Assembly: GCA_946886475.1 (NCBI GenBank)
Contig: CAMPIQ010000011.1
Span: 1-48,116 of the forward strand
Reading direction: 5' to 3'
DNA length: 48,116 nt
From: an uncultured Chitinophagales bacterium
Lineage (GTDB): Bacteria > Bacteroidota > Bacteroidia > Chitinophagales > Chitinophagaceae
The notes under the pieces were generated by a model. The model had not been told where the DNA came from. It searched no databases and worked only from the letters and a program-made list of their open reading frames with translations. Shown here one piece after another: positions 8,526 through 18,221 of the stretch (the first letter of the stretch is position 1; every line of letters starts with the position of its first letter). The translations under genes were made by a program, and so were the position numbers.

Positions 8526-10082
8526 TTACCATCCCGGGTTTTGAACCAGGTTTGGATTGATGTCCAGTTCAGATTGCGGAACAGGCATATATTTATTCCT
8601 GCCGATCACAAAATTATTGAACTCGGGATCGCGTGCTTTTAATTCATTCAGTTTGGCAGCATCATCAAAATATCCCCAGCGTGCCAGGTCATTCCACCTT
8701 AACGATTCTCCGGTCAACTCGGTGATCCTTTCATGTTCCAGTTGCTTATGGAACTGTGCCTGGGTCATGCCTGGCATGGCTACTGAAAGTGCAGTAAGAC
8801 CAGCGCGCTGTCTTACACGGTCAACAAATGGATAAGCTGCACTGGTCTGTCCCATTGAATTCAATGCTTCTGCATACATCAGCAATACATCTGCAAAACG
8901 GATGTAACGGAAATTGATAGGACTGTTGAATACTTCAAATTGATTGGTACGGAAATAATCATCAAGGTATTTGCGATACCATACCCTGCCGGCTATACCC
9001 GGATCATAATTTTTTGAAGTGAATGTGGAACCATAAACCAGTGTAGCATCAGGTCCGCCGGGATCTGTAGAATCATACAATGCCGTTACGGCCAGCCGCG
9101 GATCTCTTTGTCCGCCTGCTGTATTTTCTTTGAGGAATTCATGAACCACCCAGCGGTGCATATTGGCATCATTGAAACCATGTCCCGGAGGCCCGAAGAA
9201 AGGAGCACGGCTTGTGCCAACATTTGAAGTAGGTCCGTCTTCACCACTGTTTTCAGGACGCATTTTGAACTGGATCTCAAATACGGACTCAATATTATTT
9301 TCTGTTGTATGCCTGAAATTATCCGCATAATTAGCGGTTAGTCCATACAATGACTGTCCAGGCCCTGATATCAGCCATTCCAGTGAAGTAGCAGCCTGTT
9401 GATATTCTTTTTGCTGAAGGTGCGCACGTCCCAATAAACCATAGGCGGCACCTCTTGTAGCTCTTCCCACATCATCGCCCGTATAAGATAATGGCAAAGC
9501 GGCTGCTGCTTCTGTGAGGTCTTTTTCTATCTGTGCCCAAACCTGTTCCTGGGGAACCTGTGCAGGTTTATCAGAAGGAAGGGATGGTTCCAGTATCAAT
9601 GGGATATTACCCCAGATAGTAACAAGACTGTAATAATACAATGCTCTTAAAAATTTTGCTTCACCCAGTATCCTGTCTTTAAGGGTTTGATCCATGGTGA
9701 TATCCGGAACTTTATCAAGTACCTGGTTGGCACGATAGATGCCACGCCAGTGGTGCCACCATGTATCATAATTCACTTCAAAACTGTATTGTGTAATGTT
9801 CAGGGCTCCCACACTTCTTAATTCATTCCATGGACTGGTTGAATAACCATCATCAGAACGTATGTCAAAATAAAAAGGCGTCCATCTTGATCCGGGTGAA
9901 CCATTGCGGTAAAAATTTCCATAGACCGCATTAAGACCCTGCATGGCATCTTCCTGCGTTTTCCAGAAATTTGATTCATCCACCCTGTTTGGATTTTCAA
10001 TATCCAGGTCGAGGTATTTTTTGCAGGCAGAAACTGAAATTACCAGTATGGCTGCAAGAAAATATTTAAATAATGTATTCAT
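8526..10082 (-). CDS. SusD/RagB family outer-membrane glycan-binding lipoprotein (module C)
   Basis: With the ATG at 10082 the protein has 518 residues and a lipobox (LVISVSAC|KKYLD, Cys20). A TTG at 10112 in the same frame would overlap the susC-like gene and put extra residues before the signal, so I reject it. The N-terminal KKYLDL segment, the TPR-like helical region (ILGEAKFLRALYYYSLV) and the C-terminal RFADVLLMYAEALN and ELTGESLRWNDLARWG motifs are characteristic of SusD_RagB. It caps the partner SusC barrel and binds oligosaccharides before import. The gene starts 19 bp after the SusC stop. Ligand is unknown; the neighbouring GH43 and GH5 enzymes suggest a neutral pentose-containing glycan. 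Confidence 0.95.
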   Translation of the reverse strand: MNTLFKYFLAAILVISVSACKKYLDLDIENPNRVDESNFWKTQEDAMQGLNAVYGNFYRNGSPGSRWTPFYFDIRSDDGYSTSPWNELRSVGALNITQYSFEVNYDTWWHHWRGIYRANQVLDKVPDITMDQTLKDRILGEAKFLRALYYYSLVTIWGNIPLILEPSLPSDKPAQVPQEQVWAQIEKDLTEAAAALPLSYTGDDVGRATRGAAYGLLGRAHLQQKEYQQAATSLEWLISGPGQSLYGLTANYADNFRHTTENNIESVFEIQFKMRPENSGEDGPTSNVGTSRAPFFGPPGHGFNDANMHRWVVHEFLKENTAGGQRDPRLAVTALYDSTDPGGPDATLVYGSTFTSKNYDPGIAGRVWYRKYLDDYFRTNQFEVFNSPINFRYIRFADVLLMYAEALNSMGQTSAAYPFVDRVRQRAGLTALSVAMPGMTQAQFHKQLEHERITELTGESLRWNDLARWGYFDDAAKLNELKARDPEFNNFVIGRNKYMPVPQSELDINPNLVQNPGW

Positions 10083-10101
10083 TGCTGTAAATTGAAATTG
10101 T

Positions 10102-13100
10102 TTAGAAACCAAATCTTAATCCTGCAGAAATAATTCTCAGTGCAGGATACTGGCCATTGTCAAGTCCGCGTTCGAAAATATTCACACCGGTAATATCAGG
10201 GTCAAGGCCTGAATATTTTGTAATGGTCAAAAGGTTCTGTCCACTTACAAATATGCGGCTGCTGCTCATGCCGATCTTATCGAGCATAGACCTGCTGAAA
10301 TTATATCCAATCTCAATATTGCGTAATCGCAGGTAAGAGCCGCTTTCAAGCCAGCGGTCGCTTTGGGGTAACACATTATACTGAATGCCCTGGTCAGGTG
10401 CACCCATGGCAGCACGTGGCCATTCTGTACCCGGATTCTGCATGGTCCAGAAAGTTGCACCACTCCTGAAATTGGTATTCAGATCCATCCGGTCCACAGT
10501 ATAGCGCGGACGGTTGTATAATTCATTACCAACAACTGCATACCACTGCATGTTCAGACTTAGGTTTTTATAACCAAAGTTCAGTAACAGGCCTGTTTCA
10601 AAATCAGCCCAGGGACTGCCTGCATAATACCGGTCCTTGGACAGATCCAGTACCCCATCATTATCTACATCAACATATCGGATGTCACCCGGTTGTGCCC
10701 AGGGTTGCAACATTTGTCCTGTTTTTCCGGTATGCGCATTGATCTCCGCCTGGTTTTGAAAAATGCCGTCTGTTTTCAGTACATACCATTCACCAATGGA
10801 ACGGCCGATCTCTGTACGTGCATCGCCCAGTTGCGTGTACCTGGTAGTTTCATTTCCAAACTCGAGCACCTCATTGCTGATGGAAGTAAAATTCAGTGTA
10901 GCATTCCAGTTGAAATCACGTCCGGGTTTTGGCCGGTAGGTAAAGGCCAGTTCAATTCCTTTGTTCTCAATTGATGCGGCATTTACGGCAGGATTGCCAC
11001 CGGCATTACCTGTGGTGAGATTAATAGGAAGATCAACCAGTACATCATTGGACCTTGAAACAAAATAATCAGCGGATAATGTCAGTATATTATTCAGGAA
11101 GCCTGCTTCAATACCTACATTGGCGGTATTTTTTCTTTCCCAGCGCAGGTCAGAGTTAGCCAGCTGTGTTACAATGGCGCCGATCTGCTCCACTTCATTT
11201 TGTCCGAATACAGCACGCGGAAAAGGATTGATCTGTGCATAATACAACCATGGCTCTAAAAATTCTGAATTTCCAAGTGAACCATAAGAAGCACGAAGTT
11301 TTAATTCATTCACTGAGGTTGAGGTCCAGAAGTCTTCCTTAGAAATCCTCCATGCAAATGATGCGGAAGGAAAATTGCCCCAACGGTTATTCTCTCCGAA
11401 TAATGAACTTCCATCCCGTCGGAAAGTAATACTGGCGAGGTATTTATCCATGTAGGTATAATTTACCCTACCAAGAATTCCAATATTATTCCACAGCCTT
11501 GTATAAGGATCTTCCACAGTGGCATTGCCTGCAATAGTGGTGAACCTGAAAAGAGGATGATCAAACGTCTGGTTGCTGAATCCAACTACGGCACCTAACT
11601 TATGGTTGCCGAACAGCTTATCATAGTTCAGTGTATGTTCAAATAATTTTGACTCAAACTCCCCTCTGCTGCGGAACATTCCCACCTGGTTATTGTTGGG
11701 AGAAGGTGTTCCCTGCCTCACTGTTCCCGGGCGCCGGATTCCTTCACCTTTATCAACAGTTTTTTCAAGACCAAAATTGAAACGGTATACAAATCCTTCC
11801 ATGATCCTGAAATCAAGAAATGCATTGCCGCGTATCTTGAAATTGTTTTGTTCAAACTGGTCAAGCCTTTGCAAGGCCGGTACATTGGCTGTGAGCGTGC
11901 TGAGATAAGCATTGTTCAAACCAAGGCCCCAGCCTTCAGGATTTTCAGCACTTACATAACGGCTGCCCTGCAAGGCAACAACGGGAGGCATGCTGATCAT
12001 ATCCACAAAAGGATTCACACCAACACCGGCAGCAGCAATAGGATCTTCCTTCGTCCAGCTCAACAAAAGGTTTTGCCCGATATTGAACCGGCCCAGCCTT
12101 GTACTGGTATTGACCCTGAATCCGCTGCGGTTAAAACTATTATCTATTACGGGACCCCTGTTCCTGAAATGGTTTCCACTCACATAAAAATTCACCACTT
12201 TGGCAATTGCGCCTGAAAGTGAAAGATTGTATTCGCCAATGGCACCCTGGCGTAAAAATTCTTCCTGCCAGTCTGTATCAATCCCCGGATCAAAATCAGT
12301 GGTGAGTGAGGTAGGAACAGTTAAGCCGCCTGCCTGGTATAATTTTGTGGCCAGATCACGGTATTCGCTGGCATTCATCATATCATAACGGTTATGCACA
12401 GACTGTATTCCGGTTTTAACACTTCCATTTACTACCAATGGTCCCGGCCTTCCCTTTTTTGTGGTGATGATGATCACGCCATTAGCTGCACGGCTACCAT
12501 AGATGGCTGCCGCGGAGGCATCTTTCAGTATCTGTATGGATTCCACGTCTGATGCATTGAAATCGGGTGTGGCATCTGTATACATTCCATCAATGATGTA
12601 AAGAGGGTTGTTACCCGCAAAGGTTCCTGCACCACGGATGTCGATCTTGGCACCGGCACCAGGTGCACCTGAATTACGAACGGTAACGCCGGCAGCAAGG
12701 CCCTGTATGCTTTCGGCAAGGGTATTGGCCGTATTACGGTTAGCGGCAGCAGGATCAATGATACCGACAGCACCGGTAAGATCTCTTCGTCTTACACTCT
12801 GGTAACCGATCACCACTACTTCGTTCAGGCTGGTGGTACCTGACTGTAAGGTTTCATTGATCTCTGTACCTGTTACGGTTATTTCTCTTGGCTGGTATCC
12901 AACAGAAGTTATTACAAGTACGCTACCATTAGCTGCATTGATGCTGAACTGACCATTGGCATCAGTGAGTGTGGAGTTTGTTGTGCCTTTGACGGTGACC
13001 GTAGCCCCTATCAGAGGTTCGCCTGTTGTTGTCCGCAAAGTACCTCTTACAGTTTGCTGAGCAAGAACGGTGAGACTTATCAGCAAAGCGAAAAAACTAC

Positions 13101-13134
13101 CTGCGCACAAGTAGAGCAATCGTTTCTTTTTCAT
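10102..13134 (-). CDS. SusC/RagA family TonB-dependent receptor (module C)
   Basis: With the ATG at 13134 the protein has 1010 residues and a clean signal peptide (KKKRLLYLCAGS...TVLA|QQ). Domains in order are a carboxypeptidase-regulatory-like beta domain (about 27-102), the plug with NPLYIIDGM and the SusC signature DASAAAIYGSRAANGVI (about 115-230), and the beta-barrel to the C-terminal LRFGF. It imports glycans across the outer membrane with TonB energy. An in-frame ATG at 13209 overlaps the LacI stop as ATGA, but would place 25 residues before the signal peptide; I prefer 13134. The receptor lies just downstream of the LacI gene, and no separate promoter could be firmly placed in the 70-bp gap. 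Confidence 0.95.
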   Translation of the reverse strand: MKKKRLLYLCAGSFFALLISLTVLAQQTVRGTLRTTTGEPLIGATVTVKGTTNSTLTDANGQFSINAANGSVLVITSVGYQPREITVTGTEINETLQSGTTSLNEVVVIGYQSVRRRDLTGAVGIIDPAAANRNTANTLAESIQGLAAGVTVRNSGAPGAGAKIDIRGAGTFAGNNPLYIIDGMYTDATPDFNASDVESIQILKDASAAAIYGSRAANGVIIITTKKGRPGPLVVNGSVKTGIQSVHNRYDMMNASEYRDLATKLYQAGGLTVPTSLTTDFDPGIDTDWQEEFLRQGAIGEYNLSLSGAIAKVVNFYVSGNHFRNRGPVIDNSFNRSGFRVNTSTRLGRFNIGQNLLLSWTKEDPIAAAGVGVNPFVDMISMPPVVALQGSRYVSAENPEGWGLGLNNAYLSTLTANVPALQRLDQFEQNNFKIRGNAFLDFRIMEGFVYRFNFGLEKTVDKGEGIRRPGTVRQGTPSPNNNQVGMFRSRGEFESKLFEHTLNYDKLFGNHKLGAVVGFSNQTFDHPLFRFTTIAGNATVEDPYTRLWNNIGILGRVNYTYMDKYLASITFRRDGSSLFGENNRWGNFPSASFAWRISKEDFWTSTSVNELKLRASYGSLGNSEFLEPWLYYAQINPFPRAVFGQNEVEQIGAIVTQLANSDLRWERKNTANVGIEAGFLNNILTLSADYFVSRSNDVLVDLPINLTTGNAGGNPAVNAASIENKGIELAFTYRPKPGRDFNWNATLNFTSISNEVLEFGNETTRYTQLGDARTEIGRSIGEWYVLKTDGIFQNQAEINAHTGKTGQMLQPWAQPGDIRYVDVDNDGVLDLSKDRYYAGSPWADFETGLLLNFGYKNLSLNMQWYAVVGNELYNRPRYTVDRMDLNTNFRSGATFWTMQNPGTEWPRAAMGAPDQGIQYNVLPQSDRWLESGSYLRLRNIEIGYNFSRSMLDKIGMSSSRIFVSGQNLLTITKYSGLDPDITGVNIFERGLDNGQYPALRIISAGLRFGF

Positions 13135-13205
13135 TGTTTGCAGTTTGGTTAAGAAATATAAATAATGATTAATTCCGGTTCTTCTGGTTTTCATAAGAAG
13201 CCGAC

Positions 13206-14237
13206 TCATATTCTTTTCCGCAAACTCGAATCCCTGAACACCAGCACCGGTTCTAATATCCTTTGCCGGGGATTAGGTTTATAAAAGGTCTTTTCACCGG
13301 ATAATTCGAAAAACAACCGGGCTGCCGCTTCACCCATTTTTATGGTTTGCTGGTCAACGGTTGACAGGGATGGTGTGATATATTCCCCGAATGATTCATT
13401 GGCAAAACCAATGATGGCTATTTCATCAGGGATCTTTTTATTAGCGGCTTTCAGTGCCTGTACTGCTCCAAGCGCTGTAAAATCTTCAACGGCAAAAATC
13501 CCATCAGGAAGATCTTTGATTCTGAGCAGGTCATTCATGCATTCCATTCCTGATTCTATGGTTACCTTACCATATCTTATTAGTTCTTCCCTGATGCTGA
13601 ATCCATTTTTTTTAAGTGCATCCATATATCCATTCAAACGCTGTTTGAAAATGGGTACGTGTTGTTGTCCTGCAATATGTGCTATGCTTGTGCATCCCTG
13701 GTCAATGAGATGTTGTGTGGCTTTGAAGGCACCCAGGTAATCGTCCACTACAACTGAAGGAACGCCAAGGTCCGCGTTCACCCGGTCAAAAAGGATTAAT
13801 GGAACACCCCTTTTTTTGATCTCCCTGAAGTGTGCCGTATCGGTTGTTTCTTTTGAAATAGAGGCGAGCACCCCATCAACACGCGACCGTAAAAATGTTT
13901 CTATGCCTTTTTTTTCAAAATCAGTTTGTTCATTTGACTGATAGAGCAAAACATTATAATCATTCTCACTGGCGATCTTTTCTATACCATGTACTACCGA
14001 ACCAAAGAAATTGATCTCTGCACTGGGTATGATCACGCCAATTATTCTGGTCTTACCCAGGCGAAGAGACGAAGCCACTTTGTTGGGACGGTATTTTAAT
14101 TTTTTTGCGGTTTGATGTACCGCAGTTTTGGTTGCCATACTAATAGCCGCATGGTTATTCAGCGCGCGGGAAACCGTTGAAGCCGTAATATTCAATTCCC
14201 TGGCAATATCTTCAATTGTGATTTTTGAGATAGCCAT
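13206..14237 (-). CDS. LacI family transcriptional regulator (module C)
   Basis: This 343-residue protein has an N-terminal LacI helix-turn-helix (KITIEDIARELNITASTVSRAL) and hinge region (YRPNKVASSLRLGKT), then a periplasmic-binding-protein-like sensor domain (RTRIIGVIIPSAEINFFG... DGVLASISKE...). It should bind a sugar or sugar acid and control transcription. A perfect 16-bp palindrome sits 11 bp upstream of its ATG, which suggests autoregulation and control of the following SusCD-GH43 genes. It is placed between the uronate catabolic genes and the side-chain module. It is related in length and organisation to the second LacI protein at the right end of the window. Effector unknown. Confidence 0.93.
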   Translation of the reverse strand: MAISKITIEDIARELNITASTVSRALNNHAAISMATKTAVHQTAKKLKYRPNKVASSLRLGKTRIIGVIIPSAEINFFGSVVHGIEKIASENDYNVLLYQSNEQTDFEKKGIETFLRSRVDGVLASISKETTDTAHFREIKKRGVPLILFDRVNADLGVPSVVVDDYLGAFKATQHLIDQGCTSIAHIAGQQHVPIFKQRLNGYMDALKKNGFSIREELIRYGKVTIESGMECMNDLLRIKDLPDGIFAVEDFTALGAVQALKAANKKIPDEIAIIGFANESFGEYITPSLSTVDQQTIKMGEAAARLFFELSGEKTFYKPNPRQRILEPVLVFRDSSLRKRI

Positions 14238-14248
14238 AAAGCAGTTTT

Positions 14249-14264
14249 ATGCAAACGTTTGCAT
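14249..14264. promoter_or_regulatory. Perfect palindromic LacI-type operator
   Basis: ATGCAAACGTTTGCAT is a perfect 16-bp palindrome with the central CG typical of LacI-family operators. It lies 12 bp upstream of the LacI gene start, where repressor binding would block expression of the regulator and the SusCD genes behind it. Ten bases (AACGTTTGCA) recur exactly in one half of the operator upstream of kduD. Confidence 0.85.
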
Positions 14265-14385
14265 GAATTTAGGAAAAGTTTCGAATTTGAAAAAATTTTA
14301 TAACAGCAATAGAATTGGAGCTAAGCGCAATGGAGGAAAAAATGATGGCTAAGCTGGCAAATGGCAATTGGCTAACAGCTATAAG

Positions 14386-15762
14386 CTATAAATCAGTAAT
14401 AGGCCTGTATTTCGGAACCAGTGCTTTCATTACAATCCAGGCAATTAAATAAGCCAGCGCGCAGAATGCAAACATGATACTATAACCTGTTTCAATATGT
14501 CCCAAAGCTTTGTAATGATCAAACAATGCACCACCTGCCAGGGATATCAGCACACCGCCAATGCCTCCGGCCATACCACCAATACCCACCACAGAACCTA
14601 CTGCTTTCTTGGGAAACATATCTGAAACAGTTGTAAATATATTGGCGCTCCATGCCTGATGGGCAGATGCACCAATACCTATCAGGATTACCGGAACCCA
14701 GTAACTAATGTAACCAAAAGGCTGAGCCGCCAATACAATCAAAGGGAACAATGCTATGATCAGCATGGCCTTCATCCGGCCATCATAAGGATTGTATCCC
14801 CTGCGGATAAAATACATGGGGAACCATCCGCCGCCAATACTTCCAAACATGGTCATGCTGTATAACACGGCCAGAGGCAGCATGATGTCTTCACCTGTAA
14901 TTCCATACTGGGCTGCCAGGTATTTAGGCAACCAGAAAAGAAAGAACCACCATACCCCATCGGTCATGAATTTCCCAAATGCAAAAGCCCAGGTTTGTTT
15001 ATAACTTAAAAGTTTGAACCATGGTATCTTGCTATCCAGTTCCGCTGCAGGATGCAGGCCGGTTTTATCTGCTGGTTCATCGTCATTAGTTGAAATATAG
15101 ACAAACTCCTCCCTGGAAAGCCTTTTTTGTTTCTCTGGTCTGTCATAAAATATCAGCCAGAAAAACATCCAAATAAAACCAATGGCCCCTATCAGTATAA
15201 ATGAAGTTTGCCAGCCCCATTCAGAAGCGATCCAGGGTACAGTAAGCGGTGCCAGTATGGCTCCCACATTCGCACCTGAATTAAAAATACCTGTGGCATA
15301 AGATCTTTCACTTTTGGGAAAATATTCGGCTGTTGCTTTGATGGCTGCGGGAAAATTGCCCGACTCCCCAAATGCCAGCACCGCTCTTGAGATCATAAAA
15401 CCGGCAATGGAAACAGGTACTGCAGCCAGTCCAACCCAGGTAAGCGCATTTGAAATGGCGCTACCAATGTAAATGGAATAAGCATGCATAATGGCACCTA
15501 TTGACCAGATCACAATGGCCCATACAAAACCGGCTTTGGTTCCCAATTTATCAATGATCCTTCCTGCAAATAACATGGAAATGGCATAAACAAACTGGAA
15601 TACGGCCGTGATGTTTGCATAGTCGGAATTAGACCATTTGAATTCGTTGGATAACTGGGGTGCCAGTAAACTCAAAACCTGACGGTCAAGATAATTGACC
15701 GTGGTGGCGAAGAATAACAATGCACAGATGGTCCACCTGTATTTTCCAATGGCTTGCGGCAT
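14386..15762 (-). CDS. exuT: MFS hexuronate transporter (ExuT-like)
   Basis: This 458-residue inner-membrane protein of the major facilitator superfamily has about 12 transmembrane helices and the anion:cation symporter family start (KYRWTICALLFFATTVNYLDRQVLSLLAP). The motifs LDRQ, FAGRIIDKLGTK and GESGNFPAAIKATAEYFPKSERS are typical of ExuT/GudP-like carriers of hexuronates and aldarates. It is the last gene of module B, 7 bp after the KDPG aldolase gene, so galacturonate (or glucuronate) and perhaps keto-deoxyuronates are the likely substrates. It is imported with protons. Specificity is inferred from context. Confidence 0.88.
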   Translation of the reverse strand: MPQAIGKYRWTICALLFFATTVNYLDRQVLSLLAPQLSNEFKWSNSDYANITAVFQFVYAISMLFAGRIIDKLGTKAGFVWAIVIWSIGAIMHAYSIYIGSAISNALTWVGLAAVPVSIAGFMISRAVLAFGESGNFPAAIKATAEYFPKSERSYATGIFNSGANVGAILAPLTVPWIASEWGWQTSFILIGAIGFIWMFFWLIFYDRPEKQKRLSREEFVYISTNDDEPADKTGLHPAAELDSKIPWFKLLSYKQTWAFAFGKFMTDGVWWFFLFWLPKYLAAQYGITGEDIMLPLAVLYSMTMFGSIGGGWFPMYFIRRGYNPYDGRMKAMLIIALFPLIVLAAQPFGYISYWVPVILIGIGASAHQAWSANIFTTVSDMFPKKAVGSVVGIGGMAGGIGGVLISLAGGALFDHYKALGHIETGYSIMFAFCALAYLIAWIVMKALVPKYRPITDL

Positions 15763-15769
15763 AAAAGAA

Positions 15770-16432
15770 TTATTTTTTGATCGATTGAATTAAATCCAGC
15801 ACCTGCCGGGTTGAACTTTCTATAGTTGAATAGTCTTTTGCTTCCATTAGTTTTTTACTTATGAGTTTACTGCCCATTCCCACTGCGGAAACACCCGCGT
15901 TGAACCATCCTTCGATGTTTTCTCTCGTGGTATCCACACCACCTGTTGGCATAAACAATAGTTTGGGGAAAATATCTTTGATGCCTGAAAGAAATTCCGG
16001 ACCCAGTAAATTACCCGGAAAAAGTTTTATGAATTTTATTCCGGCATTTTCAGCAGCTATGATCTCGGTGGGCGTCATACAACCAGGTGCATAGAAAATA
16101 TCATTCTTTACCGCATGCCCGGCTACTTCAGGTACAAAACCAGGACTCACTAAAAAATCAGCTCCGGCATTCAGGTAATCCTTTGCATGATCCATATTCT
16201 TTACCGTACCTACTCCTAACACCAGTCCGGGCATTTCTGCATTTCTCACTTCCACCATCTTAGTGAAATTATTCAATGCCGCTTCGCCGCGGTTGGTATA
16301 TTCAATGGCCTTAACGCCTGCACGGAATACGGCACGCAATACTTCAATACTTACGGTTTCATCTGCATTAAAATACAATGGCAGGCAGGCCTGCTGCAAT
16401 ATGATGTCTGTTATTTGCTTTGTTGAACTCAT
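15770..16432 (-). CDS. kdgA: 2-dehydro-3-deoxy-phosphogluconate (KDPG) aldolase
   Basis: This 220-residue cytosolic enzyme splits KDPG into pyruvate and glyceraldehyde-3-phosphate, the last step of the uronate route. It is a class I aldolase TIM barrel with Glu44 in AIEYTNRG, the VGTV strand, SPGF, and the Schiff-base Lys136 in FIKLFPGN, followed by the phosphate-binding MPTGGVD. Homologues more often read K-F-F-P-A-E at the lysine; here it is KLFPGN, as in the longer Bacteroidota variants. It begins 3 bp after the YhcH-like gene and ends 7 bp before the transporter. Its symbol eda would serve equally. Confidence 0.93.
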   Translation of the reverse strand: MSSTKQITDIILQQACLPLYFNADETVSIEVLRAVFRAGVKAIEYTNRGEAALNNFTKMVEVRNAEMPGLVLGVGTVKNMDHAKDYLNAGADFLVSPGFVPEVAGHAVKNDIFYAPGCMTPTEIIAAENAGIKFIKLFPGNLLGPEFLSGIKDIFPKLLFMPTGGVDTTRENIEGWFNAGVSAVGMGSKLISKKLMEAKDYSTIESSTRQVLDLIQSIKK

Positions 16433-16435
16433 TGA

Positions 16436-16888
16436 TCAGATTTTTACTTTGATTACCATTTTGTGGATCACGCCGGTTCCTATCATGGGTGCATGTACAT
16501 CGTTAGGGAAAAAAACCACAAACTGACCGGGATGTAAATCAAAGTAGGTATCCGGCTGGTCATTGTAAAACTGAACATCCCTGTCATCATTGTAACCTTC
16601 ATTGGGCTCAACACATTTTTCCCTTGGCTTCCATCCAAAGGTTTCTTTTCCACTTATGCAATATTGAATGTCTATGTGTTTATTATGGCATTCAAATTTT
16701 GCCAATGATGTTTCAAGTGAAACTCCTTCTTTATTGGAAATGATCGCCCTGAGTTCATCCGCTTCAATATCATATTTCCCAGGTTCAATTTCTTTTACCT
16801 TTTCCTGTGTTATATAATCAAATGCTTTTTCAAAGAAAGCGTGAACAGGGTAATAGTTCTTTGCATTTTGGATACTATCAATAATCAT
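16436..16888 (-). CDS. YhcH/YjgK/YiaL (DUF386) family cupin-like protein
   Basis: With the ATG at 16888 the protein has 150 residues, the usual length of the family. The in-frame TTG at 16930 only adds 14 atypical residues. The beta-sandwich motifs FECHNKHIDIQYCISGKE, YNDDRDVQFY and HPGQFVVFFPNDVHAPMI match YhcH/YiaL proteins, whose conserved His and Glu residues form a metal-like pocket. Members are encoded in sialate, keto-sugar and uronate operons, and their reaction is poorly defined; anomer or tautomer handling has been proposed for relatives. Its position between kdgK and KDPG aldolase genes links it to KDG metabolism. The precise role is unknown. Confidence 0.88.
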   Translation of the reverse strand: MIIDSIQNAKNYYPVHAFFEKAFDYITQEKVKEIEPGKYDIEADELRAIISNKEGVSLETSLAKFECHNKHIDIQYCISGKETFGWKPREKCVEPNEGYNDDRDVQFYNDQPDTYFDLHPGQFVVFFPNDVHAPMIGTGVIHKMVIKVKI

Positions 16889-17002
16889 TTTTAATTTATT
16901 TATTCCTTTATCAACTCGATCAAATTGCAATCAGTCAATCTACCAGCGCGGTTTTCTGCTTATAGGTTTTATTTTATTCCATTACCAGATCCCCTCAGGC
17001 CC

Positions 17003-18028
17003 TTAACGCTGCACCCTGCCCGAAGCATCGCCCTTCATCAGTTCTGTAACATCACTGAGCGTGGCATGATTCAGATCGCCGGGAATAGTATGCTTCAAAG
17101 CGCTGGCTGCCACTCCAAATTCTGCCGCATCCTTCATTGCCATTCCGGTAACAATACCGTAAATAAATCCGCTGGCAAAGGAATCCCCGCTTCCTACGCG
17201 GTCAACAATCCTTACCTCATATTTCCGGGAATGATAAAATTCTGAACCGTCATAAACCAGCGCACTCCATCCATTATCACTGGCGCTATGGCTTTCACGA
17301 AGGGAGGAGGCGATATATTTGAACCCGAATTTTTCATTCATTTGATTGAACACATCCTTAAAACCTTCAAGATTCAATTCTCCTTTGGTTACATCTGTAT
17401 CCCTGGCTTTAAAGCCCAGCGTGGTATCTGCATCTTCTTCGTTACCTATACAAACATCAACATATTGGCAAAGCCTGGTCATCACTTCTCTTGCCTTTTC
17501 CCTGGTCCATAGTTTTTTCCTGTAATTAAGATCAATACTGGTGGTGATGCCCTTTGCTTTTGCTGCTTTCAGCGCAGCTTCGGTAAGTGCTGCGGATTTA
17601 TCGCTCAATGCAGGCGTGATACCGGTAGTATGGAACCAGTCTGCACCTTCAAATATTTTATCAAAATCAAATTCACTGGCATCAACATCAGCAATAGAAG
17701 CACCTGCACGATCGTAGATCACCTGTGATGCTCTCATGGAAGCACCAGTTTCAAGAAAATAAATTCCCAGCCTTGTACCACCGCGTGCAATGAATTGCGT
17801 ATCTACACCATACCTGCGTAAATGGTTGATGGCCGACTGCCCAATTGCATTGTCGGGTACTTTAGTTACAAAGGTCCCATTCAGTCCATAATTACACAGG
17901 GCTGCAGCTACATTGGCTTCTCCGCCGCCATAGGTCACATCAAAGCTATCCGACTGAACAAATCTTTTATGATCGGGGGTTGAGAGACGGAGCATGATTT
18001 CGCCGAGGGTCACAACTTTTTTTGACAT
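17003..18028 (-). CDS. kdgK: 2-keto-3-deoxygluconate kinase (PfkB family)
   Basis: This 341-residue PfkB-type kinase should phosphorylate KDG, made by both UxaA and KduD, to KDPG. It shows the N-terminal sugar-binding GGGEANVA (34-41) and the C-terminal signature RVGSGDSFASGF with catalytic base D282; the usual DTxGAGD is RVGSGD here, a common form in KDG kinases. Start at the ATG at 18028. It is separated from uxaC by 193 bp in which I see no clear terminator, and from the YhcH gene by 114 bp. Context with KDPG aldolase makes the assignment firm. Confidence 0.92.
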   Translation of the reverse strand: MSKKVVTLGEIMLRLSTPDHKRFVQSDSFDVTYGGGEANVAAALCNYGLNGTFVTKVPDNAIGQSAINHLRRYGVDTQFIARGGTRLGIYFLETGASMRASQVIYDRAGASIADVDASEFDFDKIFEGADWFHTTGITPALSDKSAALTEAALKAAKAKGITTSIDLNYRKKLWTREKAREVMTRLCQYVDVCIGNEEDADTTLGFKARDTDVTKGELNLEGFKDVFNQMNEKFGFKYIASSLRESHSASDNGWSALVYDGSEFYHSRKYEVRIVDRVGSGDSFASGFIYGIVTGMAMKDAAEFGVAASALKHTIPGDLNHATLSDVTELMKGDASGRVQR

Positions 18029-18221
18029 AGCCTGTTTTGATTATTGTTTGATATTTAATTATACATACTGATTTCTTTTTATACGCACATCTGTTTCAAA
18101 TCCATGTGCAGTTTCCTGAAGGATGACAAGGTACCGGGTGGTTGTAACAGCAACAAACAATGGTTCGCCACGTTGTGGTTCAATTTGTTAATTGATCAGC
18201 TTATCCCGATCAGCCAGTCAA

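Noticed and set aside
13135..13209. Start of the module C SusC at the ATG at 13209, overlapping the LacI stop as ATGA
   Set aside because: It would put a 25-residue polar extension before a perfect signal peptide that begins at 13134; the overlap is probably chance.
18029..18221. Separate promoter or terminator between uxaC and kdgK
   Set aside because: Only short stems (CCAC/GTGG; GCACAT/ATGTGC) without T-tracts and no -33/-7 pair with suitable spacing were found.
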